Positions 8,832 to 20,940 of a stretch of 64,000 nt of DNA are shown here, piece after piece (within the stretch, counting starts at the first letter, position 1; each line of letters starts with the position of its first letter). A program made the translations under genes and the position numbers. The DNA comes from an uncultured Coriobacteriaceae bacterium (GTDB taxonomy: Bacteria; Actinomycetota; Coriobacteriia; Coriobacteriales; Atopobiaceae), in contig CADAUA010000009.1 in assembly GCA_902791035.1 (NCBI GenBank), positions 123,863-187,862 on the forward strand, read 5' to 3'. The notes under the pieces are model-generated. The model worked only from the letters and a program-made list of their open reading frames with translations. It searched no databases and was not told the DNA's origin.

Positions 8832-10295
8832 CTACTTGCCTAGAGCCACAGCGACCTCTGCCGCGCATGCCAGCCCGTCGGACATAGCCGTCACCACGAG
8901 CGAGGAGCCCGTGCGCGCGTCCCCCGCAGCAAAGACCGGCGTATCGCCCTTGGCCACCACACGGTGAGGAGTCGAGCCCTCGGGTACGGGGAGCCCCCTG
9001 CCTTCCCCCACCCGGATGCCCAGGGCGTCGAGCGTGGAAGACTGCGGACCCGTGAAGCCCATGGCCAGAAGCACGAGCTGGGCCGGGATCTCCCGCTCGG
9101 TCTCGGGCTTGCGAACCGGCTTCCCGCTCGACCAGTCCAGGGACACGACACGCAGGCCGCGCACGCCCCCATCCTCGTCGGAGAGGACCTCCAGCGTGTC
9201 CGTGGCCCAGGACCTGGGGTCTCCACCCTGCAGCATCGAAGCCTCCTGCTGGCCGTAGTCCGTCTTGCGGACGTTGGGCCATTCTGGCCATGGGTTGCCC
9301 GCCGTGCGCTTGGCAGGCGGGGAGGGCAGGAACTCCAGCTGGTGGACGCTCTTGGCGTGCTGGCGAAGGGCCGTGGCAACGCAGTCGGTACCCGTGTCGC
9401 CACCGCCGATGACCACGACGTCCAGGCCCTCGGCGCTTATCGGCGTGCTTGTGTCGTCGAGAAGGGCCTTGGTCTGGGCCGTCAGGTACTCCACGGCAAG
9501 GTGGACACCTGGCAGGTCCGCCCCAGGCACGCGCAGGGTGCGGGCGTTGCCGGCGCCGGCAGCCACCACCACGGCGTCGCTCTGGGCAAGGAGCTCCTCG
9601 GAAACGTCCTTATCGCTCACGTCCACGCCACAGCGCACGTCGATGCCGCTCTGGCGCATGAGGTCGATCCGCCGCTCCACCACATCCTTGGGGAGCTTCA
9701 TGTTCGGGATGCCGTACATGAGGAGGCCGCCCGCACGGTCGCTCCTCTCCACGAGCGTCACAGCCAAGCCGCGACGCGCCAGCTCCCAGGCGCAGGCCAG
9801 GCCGGCGGGTCCCGAACCCACGACCGTCACGCGAGGGGCGTCCGCAGCCGCCGCTGGCAGTGGCGCCGGTCCGCCCGCCGCCCACTGGTGGTCGGAGATG
9901 GCACGCTCGTCGTCGCGGATGGAGGTAGGTTCGTCGTTCACGCCCAGGTTGCAGGCGGCCTCGCACGGCGCGGGACACACGCGGCCCGTGAACTCCGGCA
10001 GCGGGTTCGTGATGGAGAGGCGCTCCGCCGCATCGGCCCAGAGGCCCCGATACACCAGGTCGTTCCACTCTGGGATCAGGTTGTGGAGGGGACAACCGGA
10101 TGTCTTGGCGCGTCCGAAGGACACGCCCGTCTGGCAGAAAGGCACGCCGCAGTACATGCAGCGCGATGCCTGCCTGCGCTGCTCGCCCTCGGAGAGGGGA
10201 ACCGCGAGCTCGTCGAAGTCGCCAAGCCTCATGCTGCGGGGCCGCTCGCCGTGCGACACGCGCCCCTGCTCGAGGAATCCGCCTACCTTACCCAT
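8832..10295 (-). CDS. gltD: Glutamate synthase small (beta) subunit
   Basis: 487 residues. The N-terminal cysteine clusters of the GltD family are present (ASRCMYCGVPFCQ near 43 and CPAPCEAACN near 105) and would hold Fe-S clusters. A first dinucleotide fold follows (VVGSGPAGLACAWELARRG, FAD) and then a second (VVIGGGDTGTDC, NADPH). GltD passes electrons from NADPH to the large subunit for glutamate synthesis from glutamine and 2-oxoglutarate. The start lies one base after the gltB stop, so the two genes form a tight gltB-gltD operon. Length is normal. Confidence 0.96.
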   Translation of the reverse strand: MGKVGGFLEQGRVSHGERPRSMRLGDFDELAVPLSEGEQRRQASRCMYCGVPFCQTGVSFGRAKTSGCPLHNLIPEWNDLVYRGLWADAAERLSITNPLPEFTGRVCPAPCEAACNLGVNDEPTSIRDDERAISDHQWAAGGPAPLPAAAADAPRVTVVGSGPAGLACAWELARRGLAVTLVERSDRAGGLLMYGIPNMKLPKDVVERRIDLMRQSGIDVRCGVDVSDKDVSEELLAQSDAVVVAAGAGNARTLRVPGADLPGVHLAVEYLTAQTKALLDDTSTPISAEGLDVVVIGGGDTGTDCVATALRQHAKSVHQLEFLPSPPAKRTAGNPWPEWPNVRKTDYGQQEASMLQGGDPRSWATDTLEVLSDEDGGVRGLRVVSLDWSSGKPVRKPETEREIPAQLVLLAMGFTGPQSSTLDALGIRVGEGRGLPVPEGSTPHRVVAKGDTPVFAAGDARTGSSLVVTAMSDGLACAAEVAVALGK

Positions 10296-10296
10296 G

Positions 10297-13200
10297 CTAC
10301 ATCCCCCTCCTCATGGTCTCGAACGCGTACTCGCGCGCGTCCTCGTCGCCCATGCCCTTGGCGCGACCCTCGGCACTCAGGCGCAGCGCCTCCGCGTACT
10401 CGTGAGGAATCACCTTCACGAAGTCACGCACTATGTCGTCGAACATGTAGAGCATCTTGATGCCGCGCGGGCTCTGGGTGCGCTCCACATGCTCCCTGAT
10501 GAGGGCGTGGATAAGCTCGACGTCCTCCTCGTCTGGCTGCTGGAGGCTCACCATGCCCATGTTGCAGCGCTCCTTGAGATTGCGCCTTTCGTCGTACACG
10601 TAGGCCACGCCGCCGCTCATGCCCGCGGCGAAGTTCACGCCCACCTCGCCCAGGATGAGCGCCACGCCGCCCGTCATGTACTCGCAGCCGTGGTTGCCCA
10701 CGCCCTCGCACACGATGGTGGCACCGGAGTTGCGCACCCCGAAGCGCTGGCCGGCTAGCCCGTTCACGAAGCCTCGGCCACTCGTGGCGCCATAGAAGGC
10801 CACGTTGCCCACGGCCACGTTCTCGTCGAACTTGTAGTTGGCCTCCGATCGCGGAGCCACCGTGAGGATGCCGCCGGAGAGACCCTTTCCAAAGTAGTCG
10901 TTGGCGTCGCCGGAGATGTTGAGCGTGACGCCAGCCGGCAGGAAGGCGCCGAAGCTCTGGCCACCGGAGCCCTCGCAGTCGATGGTCACCGACCCATCGG
11001 GCAGGCCGTCGGGATGGGCGCGGGTGATCTCCGAGCCCAGCATGGTGCCCACGCAGCGGTTGACGTTGGCGATGTCCGCATGGAAGCGTATGGGCGTGAG
11101 GCTGCGACGAGCCTCAGCCGTGTACGGGATGAAGAGCGTGGCATCAAGGGTGCGGTCGAGCTCGGAGTCGACCGCCATCTCGGGCAGGAAGTGGGGGCAT
11201 GCCGCACCCGGCACCGAGCGGCCATACATGTTGTGCGTGACGGCCAGGACCTCCGAGAGGTCCACGGTACGTGCCTTCCAGCTCTGGGCAGTGTCCACCT
11301 GGCGAAGGCACTCGGCATGGCCCACCATCTCCTCGATGGTGCGGAAGCCCAGCTGTGCCATGATCTCGCGCAGCTGCTCGGCCACGAAGCGCATGAAGTT
11401 GACCACGTACTCGGGCTTGCCGTCGAAGCGACGCCGCAGGCGGCAGTCCTGCGTGGCGATGCCCATGGGGCAGGTGTCGGTCTGGCAGTCGCGCTGCATG
11501 AGGCAGCCCAGGGAGAGGAGGGCCGCCGTGCCGAAGTCGAACACCTCGGCACCCAGGAGGCAGGCAATAGCCACGTCGCGCGCGTCCATGAGCTTGCCGT
11601 CGGTCTCCAGGCGCACGCGGGAACGCAGACCGTCGCGCACGAGGGTCTGCTGGGTCTCGGCCAAGCCGAGCTCCATGGGCAGGCCCGCATGGTAGATGGA
11701 GTCGCGCGGGGCCGCGCCGGTACCGCCGTTGGCACCGGAGATCAGGATCTTGTCGGCACCGCCCTTGGCCACGCCGGCCGCGATGGTGCCCACACCGGCC
11801 TCGGAGACGAGCTTGACCGACACCAGAGCCCGCGGGTTGGCGTTCTTGAGGTCGAAGATGAGCTCGGCCAGGTCCTCGATGGAATAGATGTCGTGGTGGG
11901 GCGGCGGCGACACGAGTCCCACGCCGGGCGTGGAGTTACGCACCTCGGCGATCCACGGCCACACCTTCTTTCCGGGCAGGTGGCCGCCCTCGCCGGGCTT
12001 GGCACCCTGGGCCAGCTTGATCTGGATCTCCTCGCCCGCCACCAGGTAGCGGCTCGTCACGCCAAAGCGCGCCGATGCCACCTGACGGACCTTGGAGTTT
12101 GCGGAGTCACCGTTGGGCAGGGTGGTCTCGCGATCCGTGGCCTCACCGCCCTCGCCGGTGTTGGAGCGGCAGCCCAGGCGGTTCATGGCGATGGCCAGGG
12201 TGCGATGCGCCTCGTCGGAGATGGCACCAAAGCTCATGGCGCTCGTCTCGAAGTGGTGCACGATGTCGTCCACCGGCTCTACCTCGTCCAGGGGTACCGG
12301 CCCCTCCTCGCGCGGCACGAGCTCCATGAGGTCGCGCAGCATGATGGTGCGCCCCTCGGGGTGGAGGGCCTTGGAGTAGGCTTCCCAAGCCTCGTGGTCG
12401 TTCTCGCGCACCGCCTTGCGGAGCAGGTAGATGACCTCGGGAGTGAGGATGTGGTCCTCACGGCCGGGGCGCCAGCGCGTGAGACCGGAGCTCGACAGCT
12501 GGTCCGGGGCGGGGCTGGCAAGAAGCGCCTGGGCCTCGTCGTAGCGCTCGCAGCACTCGCGCTGCACGCCGTCCACGTCGAGGCCGCCCACGCGGCTGGG
12601 GGTACCAGCGAAGTTCTTCTCCACGAACTTCTCGTCCAGGCCCACGATCTCGAAGATCTGTGCCGAGTGGTAGCCCTGCATCGTGGAGATGCCCATCTTG
12701 GACATGATGGACACGATGCCCTTGGTTATGGCCTTGTCGTAGTTGGCGATGCCCGTCTCGGCGTCGCACGAGATCGCACCCTTGACGGCAAGGTCTCGGA
12801 TGCAGTCGTGTGCCAGGTAGGGGTAGATGCCGGACGCCGAGTAGCCCACGAGCGTGGCGAAGTCGTGCGGGCTGATGGCGTCGCCGCACTCCACCACCAG
12901 GTCGGCATGCATGCGCACGCCCGCCCGAATCAGGTGGTTGTGGACCGCGCCCACGGCCAGGAGCGACGGGATGGGCACCTCACCCGCGACCGCACGGTCC
13001 GACAGGACCACGATGTTCGCACCGGCTCGCACCGCCGCCTCGACGTCGGCACCCAGCTGGTCGAGCGCGGCACCAAGGGCGCCCTCGCCAGCGTCGCGTC
13101 GGAAGGTCGCGTGGAAGCGGGCGGTATGGAAGCCGTGCTGGTTTGCGGCGGCAATGCGGTTGAACTGGTCCTCTGTGAGGACGGGATCGCCCAGGCGGAT

Positions 13201-14919
13201 CAGCCGGCAGTTGGCGCGCTGGTCCTCCAGCATGTTGCCATGACGGCCCAGATATAGCGTGGTGGAGGTGACGAAGGTCTCGCGCAAGGCGTCGATCGGC
13301 GGGTTCGTGACCTGGGCAAAGAGCTGGTTGAAGTAGTCGAAGAAGGACCTGGGCTTGGAGGAGAGCACAGCCAGAGGGATGTCCGCGCCCATGGAGGCCA
13401 GGGGCGGCGCGGCCTTCTCGGCCATGGGACGAACGGCCTCGTCGACGTCGTCGTAATGGTAGCCATGACGAGCCAGGCGCATTACGAGCGGCTCGCCCGC
13501 ATCGGGCTCGTCAACGGGCTCGCGCTCCTCCAGGTCCTCCGGCACGAGCGTCTCGTCGGCGATCCAGTCGCGGAAGGGCTTCTGGCTCGCATAGTGGTCC
13601 TTTACCTCGGCGTCCCACAGGATGCGGCCCTGGCTGGGGTCGACCACGAGCATCTGGCCCGGCCCCAGGCAGCCTGCCTGCAGGATCTGCGTCGGCTCCA
13701 CGGCCAGGGCACCGGCCTCGGAGGCCAGGATCAAGCGCTTGTCGCGCGTGACGTAGTAGCGGGCGGGACGCAGGCCGTTGCGGTCGAGGGCGGCGCCCGT
13801 GATGCGGCCGTCAGTGAAGGCAATCGCCGCGGGTCCGTCCCAGCTCTCGGTGAGCATGGACTGGTAGGCGTCGTAGGCGCGGCGGCGCTCGTCGAGCTGG
13901 GTATTCTTGTCCCACGGCTCCGGCAGGAGCATGGTGACGGCACGCGGCAGCGGACGGCCGTTCATGGTAAGAAACTCGAGCACGTTGTCGAGAATGGCCG
14001 AGTCCGAGCCCTCGCGGTTGATGATGGGCATGACCTTGCGGATGTCTTCGCCCAGGACCGGCGAGTAAAGGTCGTTCTCACGGGCACGAATCCAGTTGAC
14101 GTTGCCGCGCAGGGTGTTGATCTCGCCGTTGTGGACGATCAGGCGATTGGGATGCGCGCGCTCCCAGCTGGGGGTCGTGTTGGTCGAGTAGCGCGAGTGT
14201 ACGAGGGCGAGCGAGGTCTCGACCGAGGCGTCTCCCAGGTCTGGGTAGAACTGGCGCATCTGGGTGGCCACGAGCATGCCCTTGTATACGATGGTCCGGG
14301 TGCTCATGGAACAGATGTAGAAGATCTTGCCCTTGAGGCTCGAGGTCGCCTGGGCGCTCTTCTCGATGGTGCGGCGACACACGTAGAGCGTGCGCTCGAA
14401 ATCGTCGCCTGCGGCCACGCTGGCAGGACGGCCCAGGAAGGCCTGCATGATGGTGGGCATGCAGGCAAGGGCGGTGTCGCCCAGGTCGTGTGGGTCGGTG
14501 GGGACGCGGCGCCAGAAGAGCAACGGAATCCCAGCCTCGGCGCACCCGCGCTCGAAGACGCTGCGCGCCGCCGCCGTCCCCTCCTCGTCTTGCGGGAAGA
14601 AGACCATGGCCACGCCATAGTCCCCCTCGTCGGGCAGGAGGTGGCCCCAACGCTGTGCCTCCTTGCGGAAGAAGCGATGCGGCACCTGGAACAGGATGCC
14701 GGCGCCATCGCCGGTGTTGCGCTCGAGGCCCTTGCCACCGCGGTGCTCGAGGTTCACGAGCACCGAGAGCGCGTCCTCAAGCAGCTGATGCGACTTCGTG
14801 CCGCCGAGGTGGGCAAGTGCGCCGATGCCGCAGGCGTCATGCTCGAACTCCTCGCGATAGAGCGTGGGGGTCGGCTGGTCGCCCCCCTGTTGCCGGATGG
14901 CATCCTCGGTTGCGTTCAT
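10297..14919 (-). CDS. gltB: Glutamate synthase large (alpha) subunit
   Basis: 1540 residues, the full length of bacterial GltB. The short propeptide ends before Cys in DACGIGALAHLGG, the N-terminal nucleophile of the class II glutamine amidotransferase domain. The central and FMN-binding domains follow (GEGGEATDRE, KPGEGGHLPGKKV, SPPPHHDIYSIEDLAELI, LISGANGGTGAAPRDS), with the Fe-S cysteines in CLMQRDCQTDTCPMGIATQD. The C-terminal GXGXG beta-helix (near 1280-1470) is complete. It makes two glutamates from glutamine and 2-oxoglutarate using electrons from GltD. GGAGAGGAG precedes the ATG. No clear regulator site was found in the 160-bp upstream gap. Confidence 0.97.
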   Translation of the reverse strand: MNATEDAIRQQGGDQPTPTLYREEFEHDACGIGALAHLGGTKSHQLLEDALSVLVNLEHRGGKGLERNTGDGAGILFQVPHRFFRKEAQRWGHLLPDEGDYGVAMVFFPQDEEGTAAARSVFERGCAEAGIPLLFWRRVPTDPHDLGDTALACMPTIMQAFLGRPASVAAGDDFERTLYVCRRTIEKSAQATSSLKGKIFYICSMSTRTIVYKGMLVATQMRQFYPDLGDASVETSLALVHSRYSTNTTPSWERAHPNRLIVHNGEINTLRGNVNWIRARENDLYSPVLGEDIRKVMPIINREGSDSAILDNVLEFLTMNGRPLPRAVTMLLPEPWDKNTQLDERRRAYDAYQSMLTESWDGPAAIAFTDGRITGAALDRNGLRPARYYVTRDKRLILASEAGALAVEPTQILQAGCLGPGQMLVVDPSQGRILWDAEVKDHYASQKPFRDWIADETLVPEDLEEREPVDEPDAGEPLVMRLARHGYHYDDVDEAVRPMAEKAAPPLASMGADIPLAVLSSKPRSFFDYFNQLFAQVTNPPIDALRETFVTSTTLYLGRHGNMLEDQRANCRLIRLGDPVLTEDQFNRIAAANQHGFHTARFHATFRRDAGEGALGAALDQLGADVEAAVRAGANIVVLSDRAVAGEVPIPSLLAVGAVHNHLIRAGVRMHADLVVECGDAISPHDFATLVGYSASGIYPYLAHDCIRDLAVKGAISCDAETGIANYDKAITKGIVSIMSKMGISTMQGYHSAQIFEIVGLDEKFVEKNFAGTPSRVGGLDVDGVQRECCERYDEAQALLASPAPDQLSSSGLTRWRPGREDHILTPEVIYLLRKAVRENDHEAWEAYSKALHPEGRTIMLRDLMELVPREEGPVPLDEVEPVDDIVHHFETSAMSFGAISDEAHRTLAIAMNRLGCRSNTGEGGEATDRETTLPNGDSANSKVRQVASARFGVTSRYLVAGEEIQIKLAQGAKPGEGGHLPGKKVWPWIAEVRNSTPGVGLVSPPPHHDIYSIEDLAELIFDLKNANPRALVSVKLVSEAGVGTIAAGVAKGGADKILISGANGGTGAAPRDSIYHAGLPMELGLAETQQTLVRDGLRSRVRLETDGKLMDARDVAIACLLGAEVFDFGTAALLSLGCLMQRDCQTDTCPMGIATQDCRLRRRFDGKPEYVVNFMRFVAEQLREIMAQLGFRTIEEMVGHAECLRQVDTAQSWKARTVDLSEVLAVTHNMYGRSVPGAACPHFLPEMAVDSELDRTLDATLFIPYTAEARRSLTPIRFHADIANVNRCVGTMLGSEITRAHPDGLPDGSVTIDCEGSGGQSFGAFLPAGVTLNISGDANDYFGKGLSGGILTVAPRSEANYKFDENVAVGNVAFYGATSGRGFVNGLAGQRFGVRNSGATIVCEGVGNHGCEYMTGGVALILGEVGVNFAAGMSGGVAYVYDERRNLKERCNMGMVSLQQPDEEDVELIHALIREHVERTQSPRGIKMLYMFDDIVRDFVKVIPHEYAEALRLSAEGRAKGMGDEDAREYAFETMRRGM

Positions 14920-15079
14920 GTGGTCTCCTCTCCCGGCCGCGACCGGCGGCCAAAGGTACTGGGTTCGAGTCTATCCCGGGCAGGTTTTGCTTTGGCGGAA
15001 TGAGCGAAGTGTCAATCGGTTGTGAATCTCCGGGACCCACGCTCGAAATCGCCCCGAAAACATCCGCCCCGACCTGGCG

Positions 15080-16153
15080 TCAGACGGACAGGACGTCCCA
15101 GCGGCCGTCAATACGCTCCCGGTAGGTGCGGTAGCCTGCTGGCAGGAGTGGCAGTACCGTGGCCAGGGGATCGTCGGGGCCCACCTCTGTGGAGAAGATC
15201 GAACGCTGGAACATCTTGCGTCCCATGGCATGGCCCGGTGTCGGTTTGCGACGCCGCCTCCTCAGGCAGCGCGAGACCTGTGCCGCCTTCTGGTCGAAGC
15301 GCGAATGGCTCTCCACATCGTCGTTGTTGACCACGATGACGGTATAGCCGAGTGCTGCCAGCTCGCTGCGGCGCCGCTTGTCCTTGGCTGCGCGAGCAGG
15401 CTCGTCGTGATGGCCGCCGTCGTACTCCACGATCAGCTTGGGCTTCTTCCAGAGCATGTCTGCCAGGTAGTGGGACTGGCTGCAGAGTTCACGTTGACTG
15501 TCCTTGGGGACTATGGGCTCGCCCATGAACGGACGAGCGATGCCGTATCCGCCCTGGAAGGTCGACATGGTGAGTGCCAGACAGGTCGCCGTCTCGCGCG
15601 GTGAGTCCGCGCCGTCCACCACGCAGGCCATCGCCCGACGAGCCTTGGCAATGCCTCGCACATGCCTATACCGTCGGAGGTAGGCAACCAGACGACTGGC
15701 ATATGTGAGCTGGGTGCCGTTGGCAAAGCCGTCCTCGTTGCCATAGGCGAGCGAGTACGTCCCGCAGAGCTCCATGCCAAACGCCATGAGTCGCTCTTGT
15801 TCGACACCCCTCATCGCGGCCTCCAGAAAGCAGCGCTCGGGCGTCACGAGATATATGTCATCCCCTAGGTCCCAGAAGCTTTCTGCAGGCAGTTCCCGAG
15901 AGCACAGATGAGTCTTGATGCCCTTCATGTGGCGTAGGTCCTTACGACGCGGCACCAGGATGTGGATCTCATAGGCCTCGCCCTCGGGCTTGAAGTCGTC
16001 GAGGAAGCTTAGCCTGCGACGGATCTCAACTGCCGAGGTCTCGACGTCGCTCACGCGCCTGATGCCACAAGGAGCCGGCCGTCGCATGAGGCGCGCCCCA
16101 ATCGCACGTAGACCGAGCAGAGCGTACGGATACGCGATGAATATCTTTCCCAT
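15080..16153 (-). CDS. PD-(D/E)XK nuclease-like protein (DUF559/Vsr-like C-terminal domain)
   Basis: About 357 residues from the ATG at 16153; an ATG six codons upstream (16171) and a longer open frame to 16255 are alternatives, and none has a good ribosome site. The C-terminal third reads ADMLWKKPKLIVEYDGGHH, then AAKDKRRRSELAALGYTVIVV, the Asp...Glu-x-Asp-Gly pattern of DUF559/very-short-patch-repair-like endonuclease folds. The N-terminal two thirds is unlike anything I can name. A DNA-nicking or repair role is an inference from the fold only. The gene is isolated, with repeat array B upstream of its start. Confidence 0.6.
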   Translation of the reverse strand: MGKIFIAYPYALLGLRAIGARLMRRPAPCGIRRVSDVETSAVEIRRRLSFLDDFKPEGEAYEIHILVPRRKDLRHMKGIKTHLCSRELPAESFWDLGDDIYLVTPERCFLEAAMRGVEQERLMAFGMELCGTYSLAYGNEDGFANGTQLTYASRLVAYLRRYRHVRGIAKARRAMACVVDGADSPRETATCLALTMSTFQGGYGIARPFMGEPIVPKDSQRELCSQSHYLADMLWKKPKLIVEYDGGHHDEPARAAKDKRRRSELAALGYTVIVVNNDDVESHSRFDQKAAQVSRCLRRRRRKPTPGHAMGRKMFQRSIFSTEVGPDDPLATVLPLLPAGYRTYRERIDGRWDVLSV

Positions 16154-16382
16154 ACCCACACCACCCACCATCTTGTTCAGACATCTGAGGTTAGTGGGTC
16201 GCAAGGATATCCCAATCAGGGTTGTATAAGCGTGAGATTCTTTCTCCAACCGCATGGAGGCGATAACCTACCGTTCACCGAACAAACGTGCCAATTCGCG
16301 CACGGAAGAGGCTTTGGGCAGGAATGGCCCTCCAAGGCCATCGACTCACGCGGCCGACACGATTGGTTGCGCGGCGTATGTC

Positions 16383-16675
16383 TCGAGTAGGTACCCCATC
16401 TGCGGCCAGGCGCTCCAGGCGGACGGCGGTTGGCCCGAGTAGGCCTCGAGTAGGCCTCGAGTAGGTACGAATGGGTCGCTCTGGCCTGCCATGGGAGCGC
16501 ATGGCGAGTGAAATGGGTCCCATTGGAACCCCTAGCCGACCTACTCGAGCCCACTTTCAGCCAAAATGGGATCTCTCACCGACGGCCTCTTGGCCTAGTA
16601 AACCTACTCGATGGCTGCTCCAAGCTGAGTGAGGCCCTGGGTAAGGCAAGCACACCAACGATATGACCTACTCGA
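16383..16675. repeat. TCGAGTAGG array B (7 sites)
   Basis: Forward sites start at 16383, 16435 (CCGAGTAGG variant), 16446 and 16457; reverse sites at 16550, 16603 and 16667. Intervals are 52, 11, 11, 93, 53 and 64 bp. Three copies at 16435-16465 are in direct tandem, one helical turn apart. The array sits in the roughly 600-bp gap between the CPBP gene stop (16760) and the nuclease-like gene start (16153). I see no gene in this gap. Confidence 0.9.
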
Positions 16676-16759
16676 TACCTTGGTTGTCCAAGACTGAGAA
16701 TCCCCAGCCGCTGACGGCGTCCGGAGATTCGTCTTACGATTCTGGGGCTCTTGCGTAGG

Positions 16760-17779
16760 CTATTCGTACGGATAGTGGGGCCGAATGTGGCCATCCTCCG
16801 CATACCCGGCCACATCTGTGGCAGCGCCAGTCACGGGCCGCCCGCCTGCAACCAGCCCGTCTGGCCGTGGGGCAAACCCATGGGCGCCGGCCGCAGCACC
16901 GACAAGGCCTCGACCTCCCGAGGCCACCCAGCCATCCACAAAGCAACCAAAGTCAGGCGCGGACATCCCGTCAACCAGGCGCAGCGATATCACCACCGCA
17001 GGGGCATAGACCGCCAGCGCGACCAGATAGACAATGATGTAGGCAACGGCATCCTCCCCCGAGGTCCCGACGTACTCGACCTGCATCATCGACCCCTCGT
17101 CAAAGAAGGCGGCTGGGACGAAGAGCAGAAGGTCGCATGCCGCATGCACGAGCGCGGTCCCATAGAAGCTGTGAGTCCTCAGGAAGACCGACCCCAGGAG
17201 CATCCCGATACAGGCCGCCTGGAGAGACTTGAGCAGCATCTGAGCCAGGACGAGCGCGTCAATGCCAGAACCTGCGGGCAAGACGTGGACGACGCCAAAC
17301 ACGAGCGACGACGCGAGCACTGCCTGGAGCACGCCGTTCCGACTGCCACCCAGCTTGGAGAGCAGGCCGTTGAGCAGCAGCACCCTCATGATCGCCTCCT
17401 CGTAGATCCCCACGAAGAGGCACAGAAAGGCCGCCCCGAGGAGGTTGGCGAGCCAGCCGTTCGAGACCGTTGCAAGCCCCTCAGAAACCATGCCGAGGTA
17501 CGACGCCAAGTCCAACAGGCATACCCCGAGCGACACGCAGATGGGCCACGCGCCCATCCGCAACGCCTGTCCCACGCCGTCCAGCCGCGGCACCAGCACC
17601 CTGCCACCGCCCAGGAGGGCGATCATGCCGAACGCGGCCCCCGAGAGCACGACTCGACGCAAGCTCTCCCCAACGACCTCCCCGAACTGCATCGGCGCTG
17701 GCACGAAGAAGAGCAGGGCGAACCCAAGCAGCGAGAAGGTCACTCCCCAGCCCAGGGGGTGGCGGCGGAACGTCCTCAT
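16760..17779 (-). CDS. CPBP-family intramembrane metalloprotease
   Basis: 339 residues with about eight membrane helices. The CPBP/Abi motifs are visible: IYEEAIMR (motif 1, EExxxR), VFGVVHVL (motif 2, FxxxH) and HAACD (motif 3, HxxxN/D). Such membrane proteases process lipidated or secreted substrates; some act in bacteriocin self-protection. The ATG at 17779 lies 5 bases after the ligA stop, with GAGGGGG overlapping the ligA end as ribosome site, so it is co-translated with ligA. The C-terminal 50 residues are Gly/Ala-rich and of low complexity. Substrate unknown. Confidence 0.78.
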   Translation of the reverse strand: MRTFRRHPLGWGVTFSLLGFALLFFVPAPMQFGEVVGESLRRVVLSGAAFGMIALLGGGRVLVPRLDGVGQALRMGAWPICVSLGVCLLDLASYLGMVSEGLATVSNGWLANLLGAAFLCLFVGIYEEAIMRVLLLNGLLSKLGGSRNGVLQAVLASSLVFGVVHVLPAGSGIDALVLAQMLLKSLQAACIGMLLGSVFLRTHSFYGTALVHAACDLLLFVPAAFFDEGSMMQVEYVGTSGEDAVAYIIVYLVALAVYAPAVVISLRLVDGMSAPDFGCFVDGWVASGGRGLVGAAAGAHGFAPRPDGLVAGGRPVTGAATDVAGYAEDGHIRPHYPYE

Positions 17780-17783
17780 CCCG

Positions 17784-20799
<3,016 letters not shown>

Positions 20800-20900
20800 C
20801 CCGCATCTCCCGCCGCCCGCAGTCCAATCGCCGACTGTGCCATTGCAGCACTGTGGCGTAAGCCTACGGTAAGACGCCAATCAGGACAGGCGCAAGGGTT

Positions 20901-20935
20901 CCGGCCGAGCCGTCCGGATAAGGACGTCCGGCCGG
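20901..20935 (-). terminator. Probable copA terminator
   Basis: CCGGCC...GTCC, loop, GGAC...GGCCGG immediately after the copA stop; GC-rich stem with internal mismatches and no long U-tract. Confidence 0.45.
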
Positions 20936-20940
20936 GTCGG

